The notes beneath the pieces were generated by a model that was not told where the DNA came from, did not search any database, and was given only the letters and a program-made list of their open reading frames with translations. Both the position numbers and the translations under genes were made by a program. From CAZWSE01 sp964636575 (GTDB lineage: Bacteria > Pseudomonadota > Alphaproteobacteria > Rhodobacterales > Rhodobacteraceae), in contig CAZWSE010000020.1 in the NCBI GenBank assembly GCA_964636575.1, positions 1-38,242 on the forward strand: 38,242 nucleotides of DNA. The letters run 5' to 3'. Shown here in pieces: positions 25,170 to 33,724 of this stretch. Every line of letters starts with the position of its first letter. Position 1 is the stretch's first letter.

Positions 25170-26030
25170 ATGACCCACACCGCATATGAATTGACGCAAC
25201 CGGACCAGCTTACGTCCTGTGTTGTTTTCGCGTCCCCCCATTCGGGTCGCGACTATTCAACGGCTTTCATGCGCAGCTCCATTCTGGATCAGCTGACGAT
25301 CCGGTCGTCTGAAGACGCCTTTGTGGACGAACTTTTCGCGTCTGCCTCAACCTTTGGGTCGCCTTTCCTGTCTGCGGGCATGCCCCGCGCCTATGTCGAT
25401 CTGAACCGCAGCCCTGATGAAATGGACCCTGCCTTGATCCGCGGTGTTCGCAAATCGGGTCATAACCCACGGGTGGCCTCTGGCCTTGGAGTGGTGCCGC
25501 GTGTTGTTGCCAATGGTCGGTCGATCTATCGCGGTAAGCTGGATCAGGCCGAGGCTGACCGCCGGATCGATGAGGTCTGGCACCCCTATCATAACGCCTT
25601 GCAATCCCTGATGGATCAGTCCCATGCGCGTTTTGGCCAAGCTGTTTTGGTCGATTGCCATTCAATGCCCCATGAGGCGATGGACGGGATTGCCCGTTCT
25701 GGTGCCCGCCGCCCCGAGGTCGTTTTGGGCGACCGTTTTGGTGCGGCTGCCAGTGGCGATGTGGTGGACCGGATTGAGGCGGCTTTTGTGTCCGCCGGGT
25801 TTGTGGTGTCGCGCAATGCCCCCTTTGCGGGCGCCTATATTACCCAAGCCTACGGCCGTCCGTCGCGCCGCCAACATGCGGTGCAGGTCGAAATTGACCG
25901 AGCGTTGTATATGAATGAGCGAACGATCCAGCCCAATGCCCGCTTTGCCACAGTGCAGCGCACCTTGCAGGGTGTGATTGCCGAGATTGCATCCATCGGG
26001 CAAGCGCGCCGGCCTTTGGCGGCTGAGTAA
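25170..26030 (+). CDS. N-formylglutamate amidohydrolase family protein
   Basis: 286 residues, soluble. Family features are the N-terminal VVFASPHSGRDY segment, PFLSAGMPRAYVDLNRSPDEMDP, the LVDCHSMPHEA metal-site motif and GAYITQAYGRPSRRQHAVQVEIDR near the C-terminus. The family hydrolyses N-formyl-L-glutamate to formate and glutamate in histidine breakdown (HutG) and related formylated compounds. No other hut gene is in the window, so the physiological substrate is open. It ends directly against the convergent DNA polymerase IV gene, with no base between the two stops. Confidence 0.88.
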   Translation: MTHTAYELTQPDQLTSCVVFASPHSGRDYSTAFMRSSILDQLTIRSSEDAFVDELFASASTFGSPFLSAGMPRAYVDLNRSPDEMDPALIRGVRKSGHNPRVASGLGVVPRVVANGRSIYRGKLDQAEADRRIDEVWHPYHNALQSLMDQSHARFGQAVLVDCHSMPHEAMDGIARSGARRPEVVLGDRFGAAASGDVVDRIEAAFVSAGFVVSRNAPFAGAYITQAYGRPSRRQHAVQVEIDRALYMNERTIQPNARFATVQRTLQGVIAEIASIGQARRPLAAE

Positions 26031-27284
26031 CTACCGCAGCGCCCGCCCTTTCAGGATTGCATCGGACCCGAACTTTTCCCGGATTTTGTCTGCGGCGCGT
26101 TCTGCGTCTGTCCGTTGGCTTGCTTGGGGGTCCAACAGGTCACCGGATGTATCCGCCCCTTCGGCGGTGCAAAGGTCGGACAACCCACAGCCCAGCAATC
26201 TGAATGGCCCTTCGCCGAGGGCTGCATCAAACATCCCGCGTGCCGTTCTATACACGGTGTCTGCCAGCTGCGTTGGGCTGCGCAGGGATTGCCTGCGCGA
26301 GATCAGTGAGTGATCGGACCGTTTTAGTTTCAGTGTCACGACCCGCCCAGCAAGGTCTTTGGCCTTGGCGCGGTCAGATACTTTTTCCGCCATCCGCCAC
26401 AGGTGTCCATCAAGGATGTCCGGGTTGCCAGTGTCTTCGTGAAAGGTGGTCTCGTTCGAGATCGACTTCATCGGCTCGTGGTTTGAGACCCGCCGTTTGT
26501 CTTGCCCCCGCGCCAGATGCCACAACCTGTCCCCCATCGACCCGAACCGCGCGTGCAGGTCGGTTTGATCCCACCGCAGCAGATCATCAAAAGTCTGGAT
26601 GCCAGCTTTATCGAGCGAGGCCTGCATCGCTGGTCCGACCCCCCAGATCATCCGCACTGGTTTGTCGTTCAAGAAATCCATCGTCTCGGCCTTGCCGATG
26701 ACTGAGAACCCGTGCGGTTTGTCCAGATCAGAAGCGACCTTGGCCAGAAACTTGTTGTGACTGAGTCCGATGGACCCTGTTAGCCCAAGTTCCGATTTCA
26801 TCCGCCGGACCAAGCCTGCCAACATCACCGCAGGAGGTGCGCCGTGCAGCCGATTTGTGCCTGTCATGTCCATGAATGCTTCGTCCAGTGACAAGGGTTC
26901 GATCGAGGGGGTCAGGTCTTGCATCATCGATTTGATTGCGCGGGATGCCTCTGCATAGGCTTCCATTCTAGGCGGCACCACAACCGCGTCGGGGCAAAGC
27001 TTAAGCGCTTGAAACATCGGCATGGCAGACCGAACGCCCCTGATCCGCGCCACGTAGCAGGCCGTGGACACGACCCCCCGCCTGCCGCCGCCGATGACCA
27101 CCGGTTTGTCGCGCAGGTCTGGATTGTCGCGCTTTTCGACCGATGCATAAAAGGCGTCGCAGTCCATGTGGGCGATAGACAGATCGAACAGCTCTGCATG
27201 TGCTGTCACACGCGGCGACCGGCACTGCGGACAGCGCGGCGCATCATCGAATTGGGTCAGGCAATCGCGGCAAAGGGCGGGCAT
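26031..27284 (-). CDS. dinB: DNA polymerase IV (Y-family) with N-terminal zinc ribbon
   Basis: 417 residues, about 60 more than E. coli DinB. Residues 1-25 hold CRDC...CPQC (Cys5, Cys8, Cys18, Cys21), a zinc-ribbon-like extension. The polymerase palm follows with the catalytic acid residues in HMDCDAFYASVE and SLDEAFMD. The GVGPAMQASLDKAG helix-hairpin-helix and the little-finger region come next. It copies past damaged bases with low fidelity. The C-terminus does not end in a standard QL..LF beta-clamp peptide, so clamp contact may use an internal motif. It diverges from the riboswitch/dadA unit. Confidence 0.92.
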   Translation of the reverse strand: MPALCRDCLTQFDDAPRCPQCRSPRVTAHAELFDLSIAHMDCDAFYASVEKRDNPDLRDKPVVIGGGRRGVVSTACYVARIRGVRSAMPMFQALKLCPDAVVVPPRMEAYAEASRAIKSMMQDLTPSIEPLSLDEAFMDMTGTNRLHGAPPAVMLAGLVRRMKSELGLTGSIGLSHNKFLAKVASDLDKPHGFSVIGKAETMDFLNDKPVRMIWGVGPAMQASLDKAGIQTFDDLLRWDQTDLHARFGSMGDRLWHLARGQDKRRVSNHEPMKSISNETTFHEDTGNPDILDGHLWRMAEKVSDRAKAKDLAGRVVTLKLKRSDHSLISRRQSLRSPTQLADTVYRTARGMFDAALGEGPFRLLGCGLSDLCTAEGADTSGDLLDPQASQRTDAERAADKIREKFGSDAILKGRALR

Positions 27285-27378
27285 GGGGCAGGTCCGATCA
27301 GCTCACAGATATATTACGCCTGTTGCGCAGATTTCACTAGCTTTGATCCGCAACTTCTGTATATGTTTCCGATAGGAA

Positions 27379-27580
27379 ACAGCCCCGCCGGGAGAGCCGC
27401 GGGCCTCGCAGGAAACTGTGGGACAGTCCGCCGCCGAAGGAGAAACCACCCCGGTCAACTCTCAGGCACAAAGGACTGGTTGGGCTGTCACACTCCGGAG
27501 AGTCGTCTGTTTGGCAGGCGCACCGAAGGCGCAAGCCGCGACAGACGCGGTGCATCGCTCAGGTATCCAAGACGGAGCGG
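27379..27580 (+). promoter_or_regulatory. Tandem glycine riboswitch
   Basis: Two consecutive aptamers of the gcvT (glycine) class. Aptamer 1 (27379-27488) is closed by ACAGCCC pairing with GGGCTGT and contains GGGAGAGCC, CCGCCGAAGGAGAAACC and ACTCTCAGGCACAAAGGAC. Aptamer 2 (about 27490-27580) is closed by CTCCG with CGGAG and contains GGAGAGTC, GCGCACCGAAGGCGCAAGCC and CGCTCAGGTATCCAAGACGG. Downstream, AGGGC (about 27584) can pair with GCCCT (about 27604), and the GGAG ribosome site lies just after it, so the expression platform could act on translation or on elongation. Since glycine riboswitches usually turn genes on, glycine should induce the flavoenzyme that follows. Confidence 0.93.
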
Positions 27581-27628
27581 GGTAGGGCCAGACGCGTTGC
27601 GCTGCCCTCGTCTTTGGAGTGATTGGAC

Positions 27629-28870
27629 ATGACACGTATTGCTGTAATCGGCGCCGGTATAACCGGTGTCACCACCGCTTATGAGCTGCACACCCGTGGT
27701 TTTGAGGTCGTCGTTTTTGACCGCAACCGCTATGCCGCGATGGAAACCAGCTTTGCCAATGGCGGCCAGTTGAGCGCCAGCAACGCCGAGGTTTGGAACA
27801 CCTTTGCTACCGTTCTTAAGGGCATCAAATGGATGGCCCGTCGCAATGCGCCTTTGCTGGTGAACCCGCGCCCAAGCTGGCACAAGCTGTCTTGGATGGC
27901 CGAGTTTCTGGGCAATATTCCAAATTACAAATCGAACACCATTCAAACTGCCGCTTTGGCTGTGTCTGCCCGTAAAGGTCTCAGCGATATGGCCGCCGGT
28001 GCAGGCGTTGATTTCGACTGGTCGCCTGCCGGTATTTTGCACTTCTATAAGAACGACAAAGATCTAGCCCACGCCCGCAAAGTCACTGATCTGCTCGGGC
28101 AAGGCGGGTTGACCCGAGAAGAGCTAACCGCTGACGAAGTACTGGCCAAGGAGCCGACTTTGCACGGCAAGGTCGTTGGCGGGTTCTGGACTCAAAGCGA
28201 TAGCACGGGCGATATCCATAAATTCTCAACTGGTGTTGCCGGATGGCTCGCAAAGCAGGGTGTTGATTTCCGGTTGGGGGTTTCTGTGGACGCGTTGCAC
28301 AGTGAAAACGGCGTCACCGAGATCAATGGTGAGAAATTCGATGGTGTCGTGGTAACCGCAGGTGTGGCCAGTCGCGATATGGCGCGCAAGCTGGGGGATC
28401 GTGTGAATGTCTATCCGGTCAAAGGCTATTCGATCACGGTCAACCTGACTGATGTCCAAAGCCAAGGTGCAGCGCCGATGGTGTCTTTGCTGGATGACGA
28501 CGCAAAAATCGTGACGTCGCGCCTTGGTAAAGACCGCTTTCGTGTGGCGGGAACGGCGGAGTTTAACGGGGCGAACAAAGACATTCGCGCTGACCGGATC
28601 GCCCCGCTGACCAAATGGGTTGAAACGCATTTTCCGGCCGTTTCAACCGAGACTGTTGTGCCTTGGGCGGGCCTGCGTCCAATGATGCCCAACATGATGC
28701 CGCGCGTGGGTGCAGGGCGCAAAGCGGGGGTATTTTACAACACCGGTCACGGGCATTTGGGTTGGACATTGAGTGCCGCAACCGCCGCTCTTGTGGCAAG
28801 CCAGATACAGACCCATTTTGCCGACCGGAAACAGACTGTACACACCGGATTGTCCTTCAAAAACGCCTGA
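27629..28870 (+). CDS. dadA: FAD-dependent amino-acid dehydrogenase, DadA/glycine oxidase-like
   Basis: 413 residues from ATG 27629, with GGAG 9 nt upstream (a TTG at 27623 is less likely). The dinucleotide-binding fold opens the protein (VIGAGITGVTTAYEL), followed by the NGGQLSAS loop typical of DadA, DFDWSPAGILHFY, VVTAGVASRDMA and the C-terminal FAD-contact segment NTGHGHLGWTLSA. Members oxidise D-amino acids, or glycine and sarcosine, to the keto acid and ammonia and pass electrons to the respiratory chain. Placement directly under a tandem glycine riboswitch argues that glycine is its substrate or a product of its pathway. It is followed 43 bp later by the SPFH gene. Confidence 0.88.
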   Translation: MTRIAVIGAGITGVTTAYELHTRGFEVVVFDRNRYAAMETSFANGGQLSASNAEVWNTFATVLKGIKWMARRNAPLLVNPRPSWHKLSWMAEFLGNIPNYKSNTIQTAALAVSARKGLSDMAAGAGVDFDWSPAGILHFYKNDKDLAHARKVTDLLGQGGLTREELTADEVLAKEPTLHGKVVGGFWTQSDSTGDIHKFSTGVAGWLAKQGVDFRLGVSVDALHSENGVTEINGEKFDGVVVTAGVASRDMARKLGDRVNVYPVKGYSITVNLTDVQSQGAAPMVSLLDDDAKIVTSRLGKDRFRVAGTAEFNGANKDIRADRIAPLTKWVETHFPAVSTETVVPWAGLRPMMPNMMPRVGAGRKAGVFYNTGHGHLGWTLSAATAALVASQIQTHFADRKQTVHTGLSFKNA

Positions 28871-28913
28871 AAGCCCCTATATAGGGTATAATCATAATTC
28901 AGAGGGACAATTT

Positions 28914-29807
28914 ATGGACATCGGAGCGCTATTGGCGGACATCGTGGGCGGCAACATTGTTTTGCTGCTATTGGCTGGCTTTATCATCGTTTGCATTCTG
29001 CTGGGGGTACGGATCGTGCCTCAATCGGAAAAGCATGTGGTGGAACGGTTTGGCCGTCTCAAATCGGTGCTTGGACCAGGGATCAACTTTATCGTCCCGT
29101 TTCTGGATCGCGTGGCCCATAAGATTTCCATTTTGGAACGGCAGTTGCCGAACGCCTCTCAAGACGCGATTACATCGGACAACGTGTTGGTGCAGGTCGA
29201 GACATCTGTATTCTACCGCATCACCGAGCCTGAGCGTACCGTCTACAGGATCCGCGATGTGGATGCTGCGATTGCGACCACAGTTGCGGGGATCGTCCGT
29301 GCCGAGATCGGTAAGATGGAACTGGACGAGGTTCAGTCCAACCGGTCCCATTTGATCAGTGAGATCAAAGCACAGGTAGAACAAGCCGTGGATGAATGGG
29401 GTATTCAGGTGACCCGCGCCGAATTGCTGGATGTGAACCTTGACCAAGCCACCCGCGACGCGATGCTGCAGCAGTTGAATGCTGAACGTGAACGCCGTGC
29501 GGCTGTGACCCGCGCTGAGGGTGAAAAACGCTCAGTTGAGCTGAACGCCGACGCTGAACTTTACGCTGCAGATCAAGCCGCCAAAGCCCGCCGGATTTCA
29601 GCCGATGCCGAAGCCTATGCCACGGGTGTGGTTGCGGCAGCCATTAAGGAAAACGGTCTTGAAGCTGCCCAGTATCAGGTTGCTTTGAAACAGGTTGAGG
29701 CTTTGAACGCCTTGGGCAACGGGCAAGGATCAAGCACTGTACTTTTGCCTGCCAATGCGTTGGACGCCTTTGGCGATGCCTTCAAGATGTTGAAAGGGAA
29801 AGCCTGA
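28914..29807 (+). CDS. SPFH/band-7 membrane protein (stomatin, QmcA-like)
   Basis: 297 residues from ATG 28914, preceded by AGAGGG; the frame extends upstream into dadA but that part is spurious. One N-terminal membrane helix (about 13-33) is followed by the SPFH domain (VPQSEKHVVERFGRLKSVLGPG, then DVDAAIATTVAGIVRAEIG) and a long Ala/Glu-rich coiled coil that mediates oligomerisation. Such proteins form large membrane rings that scaffold microdomains and regulate FtsH-type proteolysis. Its stop overlaps the start of the NfeD partner by one base. Confidence 0.92.
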   Translation: MDIGALLADIVGGNIVLLLLAGFIIVCILLGVRIVPQSEKHVVERFGRLKSVLGPGINFIVPFLDRVAHKISILERQLPNASQDAITSDNVLVQVETSVFYRITEPERTVYRIRDVDAAIATTVAGIVRAEIGKMELDEVQSNRSHLISEIKAQVEQAVDEWGIQVTRAELLDVNLDQATRDAMLQQLNAERERRAAVTRAEGEKRSVELNADAELYAADQAAKARRISADAEAYATGVVAAAIKENGLEAAQYQVALKQVEALNALGNGQGSSTVLLPANALDAFGDAFKMLKGKA

Positions 29808-30082
29808 TGGGTATGGAATTTTGGAACCAATGGTGGGTCTGGGCGTCGATCGCCTTGGCCCTTGCCATCGCCGAAATGCTGTTGCCCGGGTTCATTCTGC
29901 TGGGCTTTGCTATTGGTGCCGCGATTGTCGCTGCCATTGTGTTCTTCGCCCCCCCGATCAGCCTGTTCTGGCTTGGGGTCATCTTCGCCGTGCTGTCCCT
30001 GATCGCATGGATCATCTTGCGCAATACGTTCAAGCTGAAGACCGGACAGGTGAAGACGTTTGATGAGGATATCAACGGTTAG
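29807..30082 (+). CDS. NfeD-like short membrane protein, partner of the SPFH protein
   Basis: 91 residues with three membrane segments (WWVWASIALALAIAEMLLPGF, then two more) and a short basic/acidic tail. It corresponds to the membrane part of NfeD proteins; the usual C-terminal OB-fold domain (about 60 residues) is absent, as in some short NfeD forms. Coupling to the SPFH gene (TGATG overlap) is the classical arrangement for this pair. The last 11 nt overlap the 3' end of pyrF on the other strand. Confidence 0.88.
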   Translation: MGMEFWNQWWVWASIALALAIAEMLLPGFILLGFAIGAAIVAAIVFFAPPISLFWLGVIFAVLSLIAWIILRNTFKLKTGQVKTFDEDING

Positions 30083-30788
30083 GCGATTGCGCTTGCGGTG
30101 AGTTGAGCTCACCTACAATCGCTTCTGCCGCAGACTTTGGATCATCTGCTGTCCAAACAGGGCGCCCGACCACGATGTGGTCTGCTCCGTCTGCAATGGC
30201 CGACGCCGGCGTTGCCACCCGTTTCTGATCGCCCAAGGCTGCCCCTGCGGGACGGACCCCGGGGGTGACGATCAGTTTGCCGGATGCCTCGGGCAGCGCA
30301 CGTATCAGGGCGGCCTCTTGGGGTGATGCGATGATCCCGTCTGCCCCGGCCTCGAACGCTTTGCCTGCCCGCTCAACGACCAGATCGGGGATCGCCCCGT
30401 CCTTGATCAGGCTGCCGTCCAGATCATTCCGATCCAGCGAGGTCAGAATGGTCACGCCCAGAATTTTGGTCTTGGACCCAGCGGCCCCTTGCTTGGCGGC
30501 GGAGACAACATGCGGGTCGCCGTGGACAGTCAGAAAATCCAGATCAAACTGGGCAAGGCCCCGCACCGCAGCCTCAACCGTGGCGCCGATGTCGAACAGT
30601 TTCATATCCAAAAAGATGCGCTTGCCGTGTTCTTGTTTCAGCTCATTCGCCAAGGCCAGCCCGCCGCCTGTCAGCATCCCCAACCCGATTTTATAGAACG
30701 ACACCGTATCCCCGAGCGTTTCCGCCAGCTTCAACCCGTCCAATGCATTGGGCACGTCTAACGCTACGATGAGCCGATCATCTGTCAT
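30072..30788 (-). CDS. pyrF: Orotidine 5'-phosphate decarboxylase
   Basis: 238 residues from ATG 30788 (the frame extends to 30851, but the extra residues are not part of the family). It catalyses the last step of UMP synthesis, OMP to UMP plus CO2. Visible motifs are LIVALDVPN, the catalytic Lys/Asp tetrad region FLDMKLFDIGATV, LTVHGDP, the phosphate-gripper segment VTPGVRPAG and the VVGRPVW end. It stands alone, convergent with nfeD and divergent from clpB. Confidence 0.95.
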   Translation of the reverse strand: MTDDRLIVALDVPNALDGLKLAETLGDTVSFYKIGLGMLTGGGLALANELKQEHGKRIFLDMKLFDIGATVEAAVRGLAQFDLDFLTVHGDPHVVSAAKQGAAGSKTKILGVTILTSLDRNDLDGSLIKDGAIPDLVVERAGKAFEAGADGIIASPQEAALIRALPEASGKLIVTPGVRPAGAALGDQKRVATPASAIADGADHIVVGRPVWTADDPKSAAEAIVGELNSPQAQSPNR

Positions 30789-30862
30789 GGGAGGGACCTT
30801 TCTGGGTTTGGAGTTTGGCGGGGAATACCCGCTGATTCCGGTGGTGTCCATGGCGCAGGGGT

Positions 30863-30892
30863 CTTGAAGCCCCGCGGCGCGATGCCCAAATA
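30863..30892 (+). promoter_or_regulatory. Sigma-32-type heat-shock promoter of clpB
   Basis: CTTGAA (30863-30868), a 16-bp spacer, then CCCAAATA starting at 30885, close to the alphaproteobacterial RpoH pattern CTTGAA-N(11-16)-CCCATNT. It lies about 80 bp before the clpB start, where a heat-shock promoter is expected for this chaperone. Confidence 0.65.
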
Positions 30893-30969
30893 GTAGTCGA
30901 GGCCCAACCGACAGAGTGCTGCCAAGCAGGCGACGTCAATTCAGTGGGTGCTTTGTAAGGAGAAATGCT

Positions 30970-33585
30970 ATGGACTTATCCAAGTTCACCGAGCGGTCGC
31001 GCGGTTTCATTCAAGCCGCCCAAACGATTGCGACCCGTGACAGCCACCAACGGCTGACCCCAGACCACGTTTTGAAAGCGTTGATGGATGACGACCAAGG
31101 GTTGGCGTCCAATCTGATCAGCAATGCAGGTGGCGATCCAGCGGCTGTGCTGAATGCCGTTGATCTTTCCCTGTCCAAACAGTCCAAGGTGACCGGCGAC
31201 GCTGCGCAGGTCTATCTGGACAACGCAACCACCAAGGTGCTGGCCGAGGCTGAAAGCATCGCCAAGAAAGCTGGTGACAGTTTTGTCCCTGTTGAGCGTA
31301 TCTTGATGGCGCTTTGTATGGTCAAGTCCGGTGCCCGCACAGCGCTTGAGGCCGGTAAAGTGACCGCCCAAGGCCTGAATTCAGCGATCAATGATATTCG
31401 CAAAGGCCGCACCGCTGACAGTGCCAGCGCCGAGGATGGGTACGACGCGTTGAAGAAATACGCCCATGATCTGACCGAGGCCGCCGAGCAGGGCAAGATT
31501 GACCCCATCATTGGCCGCGACGAAGAAATTCGCCGTGCGATGCAGGTGCTTAGCCGTCGTACCAAGAACAACCCTGTTCTGATCGGTGAACCCGGAGTTG
31601 GTAAGACCGCCATCGCCGAAGGTTTGGCCCTGCGCATCATCAATGGCGATGTCCCTGAATCCCTGCGCAACAAAAAGCTGTTGTCTTTGGACATGGGCGC
31701 ATTGATCGCCGGTGCTAAGTATCGTGGCGAATTTGAGGAACGCCTGAAAGCGGTCTTGAACGAAGTTACCGCTGCTGCGGGCGAGATCGTCTTATTCATT
31801 GACGAAATGCACACCCTTGTCGGTGCTGGCAAAGCCGATGGTGCGATGGATGCCGCCAACCTGATTAAGCCTGCGCTCGCCCGTGGTGAGCTGCATTGTA
31901 TTGGTGCCACCACTTTGGATGAGTACCGGAAGTACGTTGAAAAGGACGCAGCCTTGGCCCGTCGTTTCCAGCCGGTCATCATTCAAGAACCGACCGTTGA
32001 GGACACCGTGTCGATTTTGCGCGGCATCAAGGAAAAGTACGAACTCCACCACGGGGTGCGTATTTCCGACAGTGCTTTGGTTGCGGCGGCAACGCTGTCG
32101 CATCGCTACATTACGGATCGGTTCTTGCCCGATAAGGCCATCGACTTGGTGGATGAGGCCGCGAGCCGTTTGCGTATGGAGGTCGATAGCAAGCCCGAAG
32201 AGCTTGATGCGCTGGACCGTCAGATCTTGCAGATGCAGATCGAGGCCGAGGCCTTGCGCGTTGAAGATGATGCCGCATCCAAGGATCGTTTGAAAACGCT
32301 TGAGAAAGACTTGGCTGATCTGCAGGATCGTGCGTCTGAAATGACGGCGCAATGGCAGGCCGAACGCGACAAGCTTGCCGGTGCCCGTGATCTGAAAGAA
32401 CAGTTGGACCGTGCGCGGGCCGAGTTGGATATCGCCAAACGTGAAGGCAATCTGGCCAAGGCCGGAGAGCTGTCTTACGGCGTTATCCCTCAGCTTGAAG
32501 CCAAACTTGCCGAGGCCGAAGGTGCCGAAAGCGAAGTAATGGTGTCCGAGGCCGTTCGCCCCGAGCAGATCGCCAGTGTGGTTGAGCGTTGGACCGGTAT
32601 TCCGACAAGTCGGATGCTGGAAGGTGAGCGTGAAAAGCTGCTGCGCATGGAAGAAGGCTTGCACAAGCGGGTCATCGGTCAGGAAACGGCTGTGCATGCG
32701 GTTGCCAATGCGGTGCGTCGTGCGCGGGCTGGCTTGAACGACGAAGGGCGTCCGCTGGGCAGCTTTTTGTTCCTTGGGCCAACGGGTGTCGGTAAGACTG
32801 AACTGACCAAAGCGGTCGCTGAATTCCTGTTCGACGATGACAGCGCGATGGTGCGGATTGATATGTCCGAGTTCATGGAAAAGCACGCCGTTGCACGGCT
32901 AATTGGCGCGCCTCCGGGCTATGTGGGGTATGATGAAGGCGGTGTTTTGACAGAAGCGGTTCGTCGTCGCCCTTATCAGGTTGTTTTGTTTGACGAAGTC
33001 GAAAAGGCGCATCCTGATGTGTTCAACGTACTGTTGCAGGTGCTTGACGATGGGGTGCTGACTGATGGGCAGGGCCGCACGGTCGATTTCAAGCAGACGC
33101 TGATTATCCTGACCTCGAACCTTGGGGCACAGGCGCTAAGCCAGCTTCCAGACGGGGCTGATGCAGGAGACGCAAAGCGTGATGTGATGGACGCTGTCCG
33201 TGCTCATTTCCGGCCTGAGTTCTTGAACCGTTTGGACGAGACGATCATCTTCGACCGTCTGAACCGTGGCGATATGGACGGGATCGTTACGATCCAGATG
33301 GCGCGGTTGTTGAAGCGGTTGGCGGCCCGCAAGATCACGCTTGATCTGGATGATCCGGCGCGGACATGGCTTGCCGATGAGGGGTATGACCCTGTGTTCG
33401 GCGCACGACCGTTGAAGCGTGTGATCCAACGCAGCTTGCAAGACCCGCTGGCTGAAATGCTTTTGTCGGGCGATGTGGCTGACGGGGATACCGTCAAGGT
33501 CACCGCCAGCGCGGACGGATTGCTGATCGGTGACAAGGTATCGGCCAGCAACAGGCCCAAGCCGGATGATGCGGTTGTCCACTAG
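30970..33585 (+). CDS. clpB: ATP-dependent disaggregase ClpB
   Basis: 871 residues from ATG 30970, with AAGGAG 7 nt upstream; the in-frame ATG at 30916 would add an unrelated Arg-rich extension. Domains: Clp-N (about 1-150), first AAA+ module with Walker A GEPGVGKT near 206 and VLFIDEMHT Walker B, the coiled-coil middle domain (about 400-530) for DnaK contact, second AAA+ module with Walker A GPTGVGKT near 603, and the C-terminal domain. It pulls proteins out of aggregates together with DnaK. A sigma-32-type promoter precedes it and a strong terminator follows. Confidence 0.97.
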   Translation: MDLSKFTERSRGFIQAAQTIATRDSHQRLTPDHVLKALMDDDQGLASNLISNAGGDPAAVLNAVDLSLSKQSKVTGDAAQVYLDNATTKVLAEAESIAKKAGDSFVPVERILMALCMVKSGARTALEAGKVTAQGLNSAINDIRKGRTADSASAEDGYDALKKYAHDLTEAAEQGKIDPIIGRDEEIRRAMQVLSRRTKNNPVLIGEPGVGKTAIAEGLALRIINGDVPESLRNKKLLSLDMGALIAGAKYRGEFEERLKAVLNEVTAAAGEIVLFIDEMHTLVGAGKADGAMDAANLIKPALARGELHCIGATTLDEYRKYVEKDAALARRFQPVIIQEPTVEDTVSILRGIKEKYELHHGVRISDSALVAAATLSHRYITDRFLPDKAIDLVDEAASRLRMEVDSKPEELDALDRQILQMQIEAEALRVEDDAASKDRLKTLEKDLADLQDRASEMTAQWQAERDKLAGARDLKEQLDRARAELDIAKREGNLAKAGELSYGVIPQLEAKLAEAEGAESEVMVSEAVRPEQIASVVERWTGIPTSRMLEGEREKLLRMEEGLHKRVIGQETAVHAVANAVRRARAGLNDEGRPLGSFLFLGPTGVGKTELTKAVAEFLFDDDSAMVRIDMSEFMEKHAVARLIGAPPGYVGYDEGGVLTEAVRRRPYQVVLFDEVEKAHPDVFNVLLQVLDDGVLTDGQGRTVDFKQTLIILTSNLGAQALSQLPDGADAGDAKRDVMDAVRAHFRPEFLNRLDETIIFDRLNRGDMDGIVTIQMARLLKRLAARKITLDLDDPARTWLADEGYDPVFGARPLKRVIQRSLQDPLAEMLLSGDVADGDTVKVTASADGLLIGDKVSASNRPKPDDAVVH

Positions 33586-33592
33586 CTAAATG

Positions 33593-33623
33593 AAAAGCCC
33601 CCGACAGTGATCGGGGGCTTTTT
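33593..33623 (+). terminator. Rho-independent terminator of clpB
   Basis: AAAAGCCCCCGA and TCGGGGGCTTTT form a perfect 12-bp stem with a 6-nt loop and a T5 tail, starting 8 bp after the clpB stop. Confidence 0.95.
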
Positions 33624-33724
33624 GTTTCAGGCCGGTCCTGCGGTTGTGAGCAACTGGGCCTTGCAGTCATCCCCGAACCTGCGCAGTGTTCATTCAACTT
33701 TGAACAACGCGGCAGGAGACAGCG

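Noticed and set aside
28871..28913. TATAAT after a CCCTATATAGGG palindrome between dadA and the SPFH gene
   Set aside because: A good -10 match, but no -35 element at a suitable distance; not enough to call a promoter.
31792..32886. 364-codon minus-strand open frame opposite clpB
   Set aside because: Antisense shadow of the AAA+ modules, with no ribosome site or domain.
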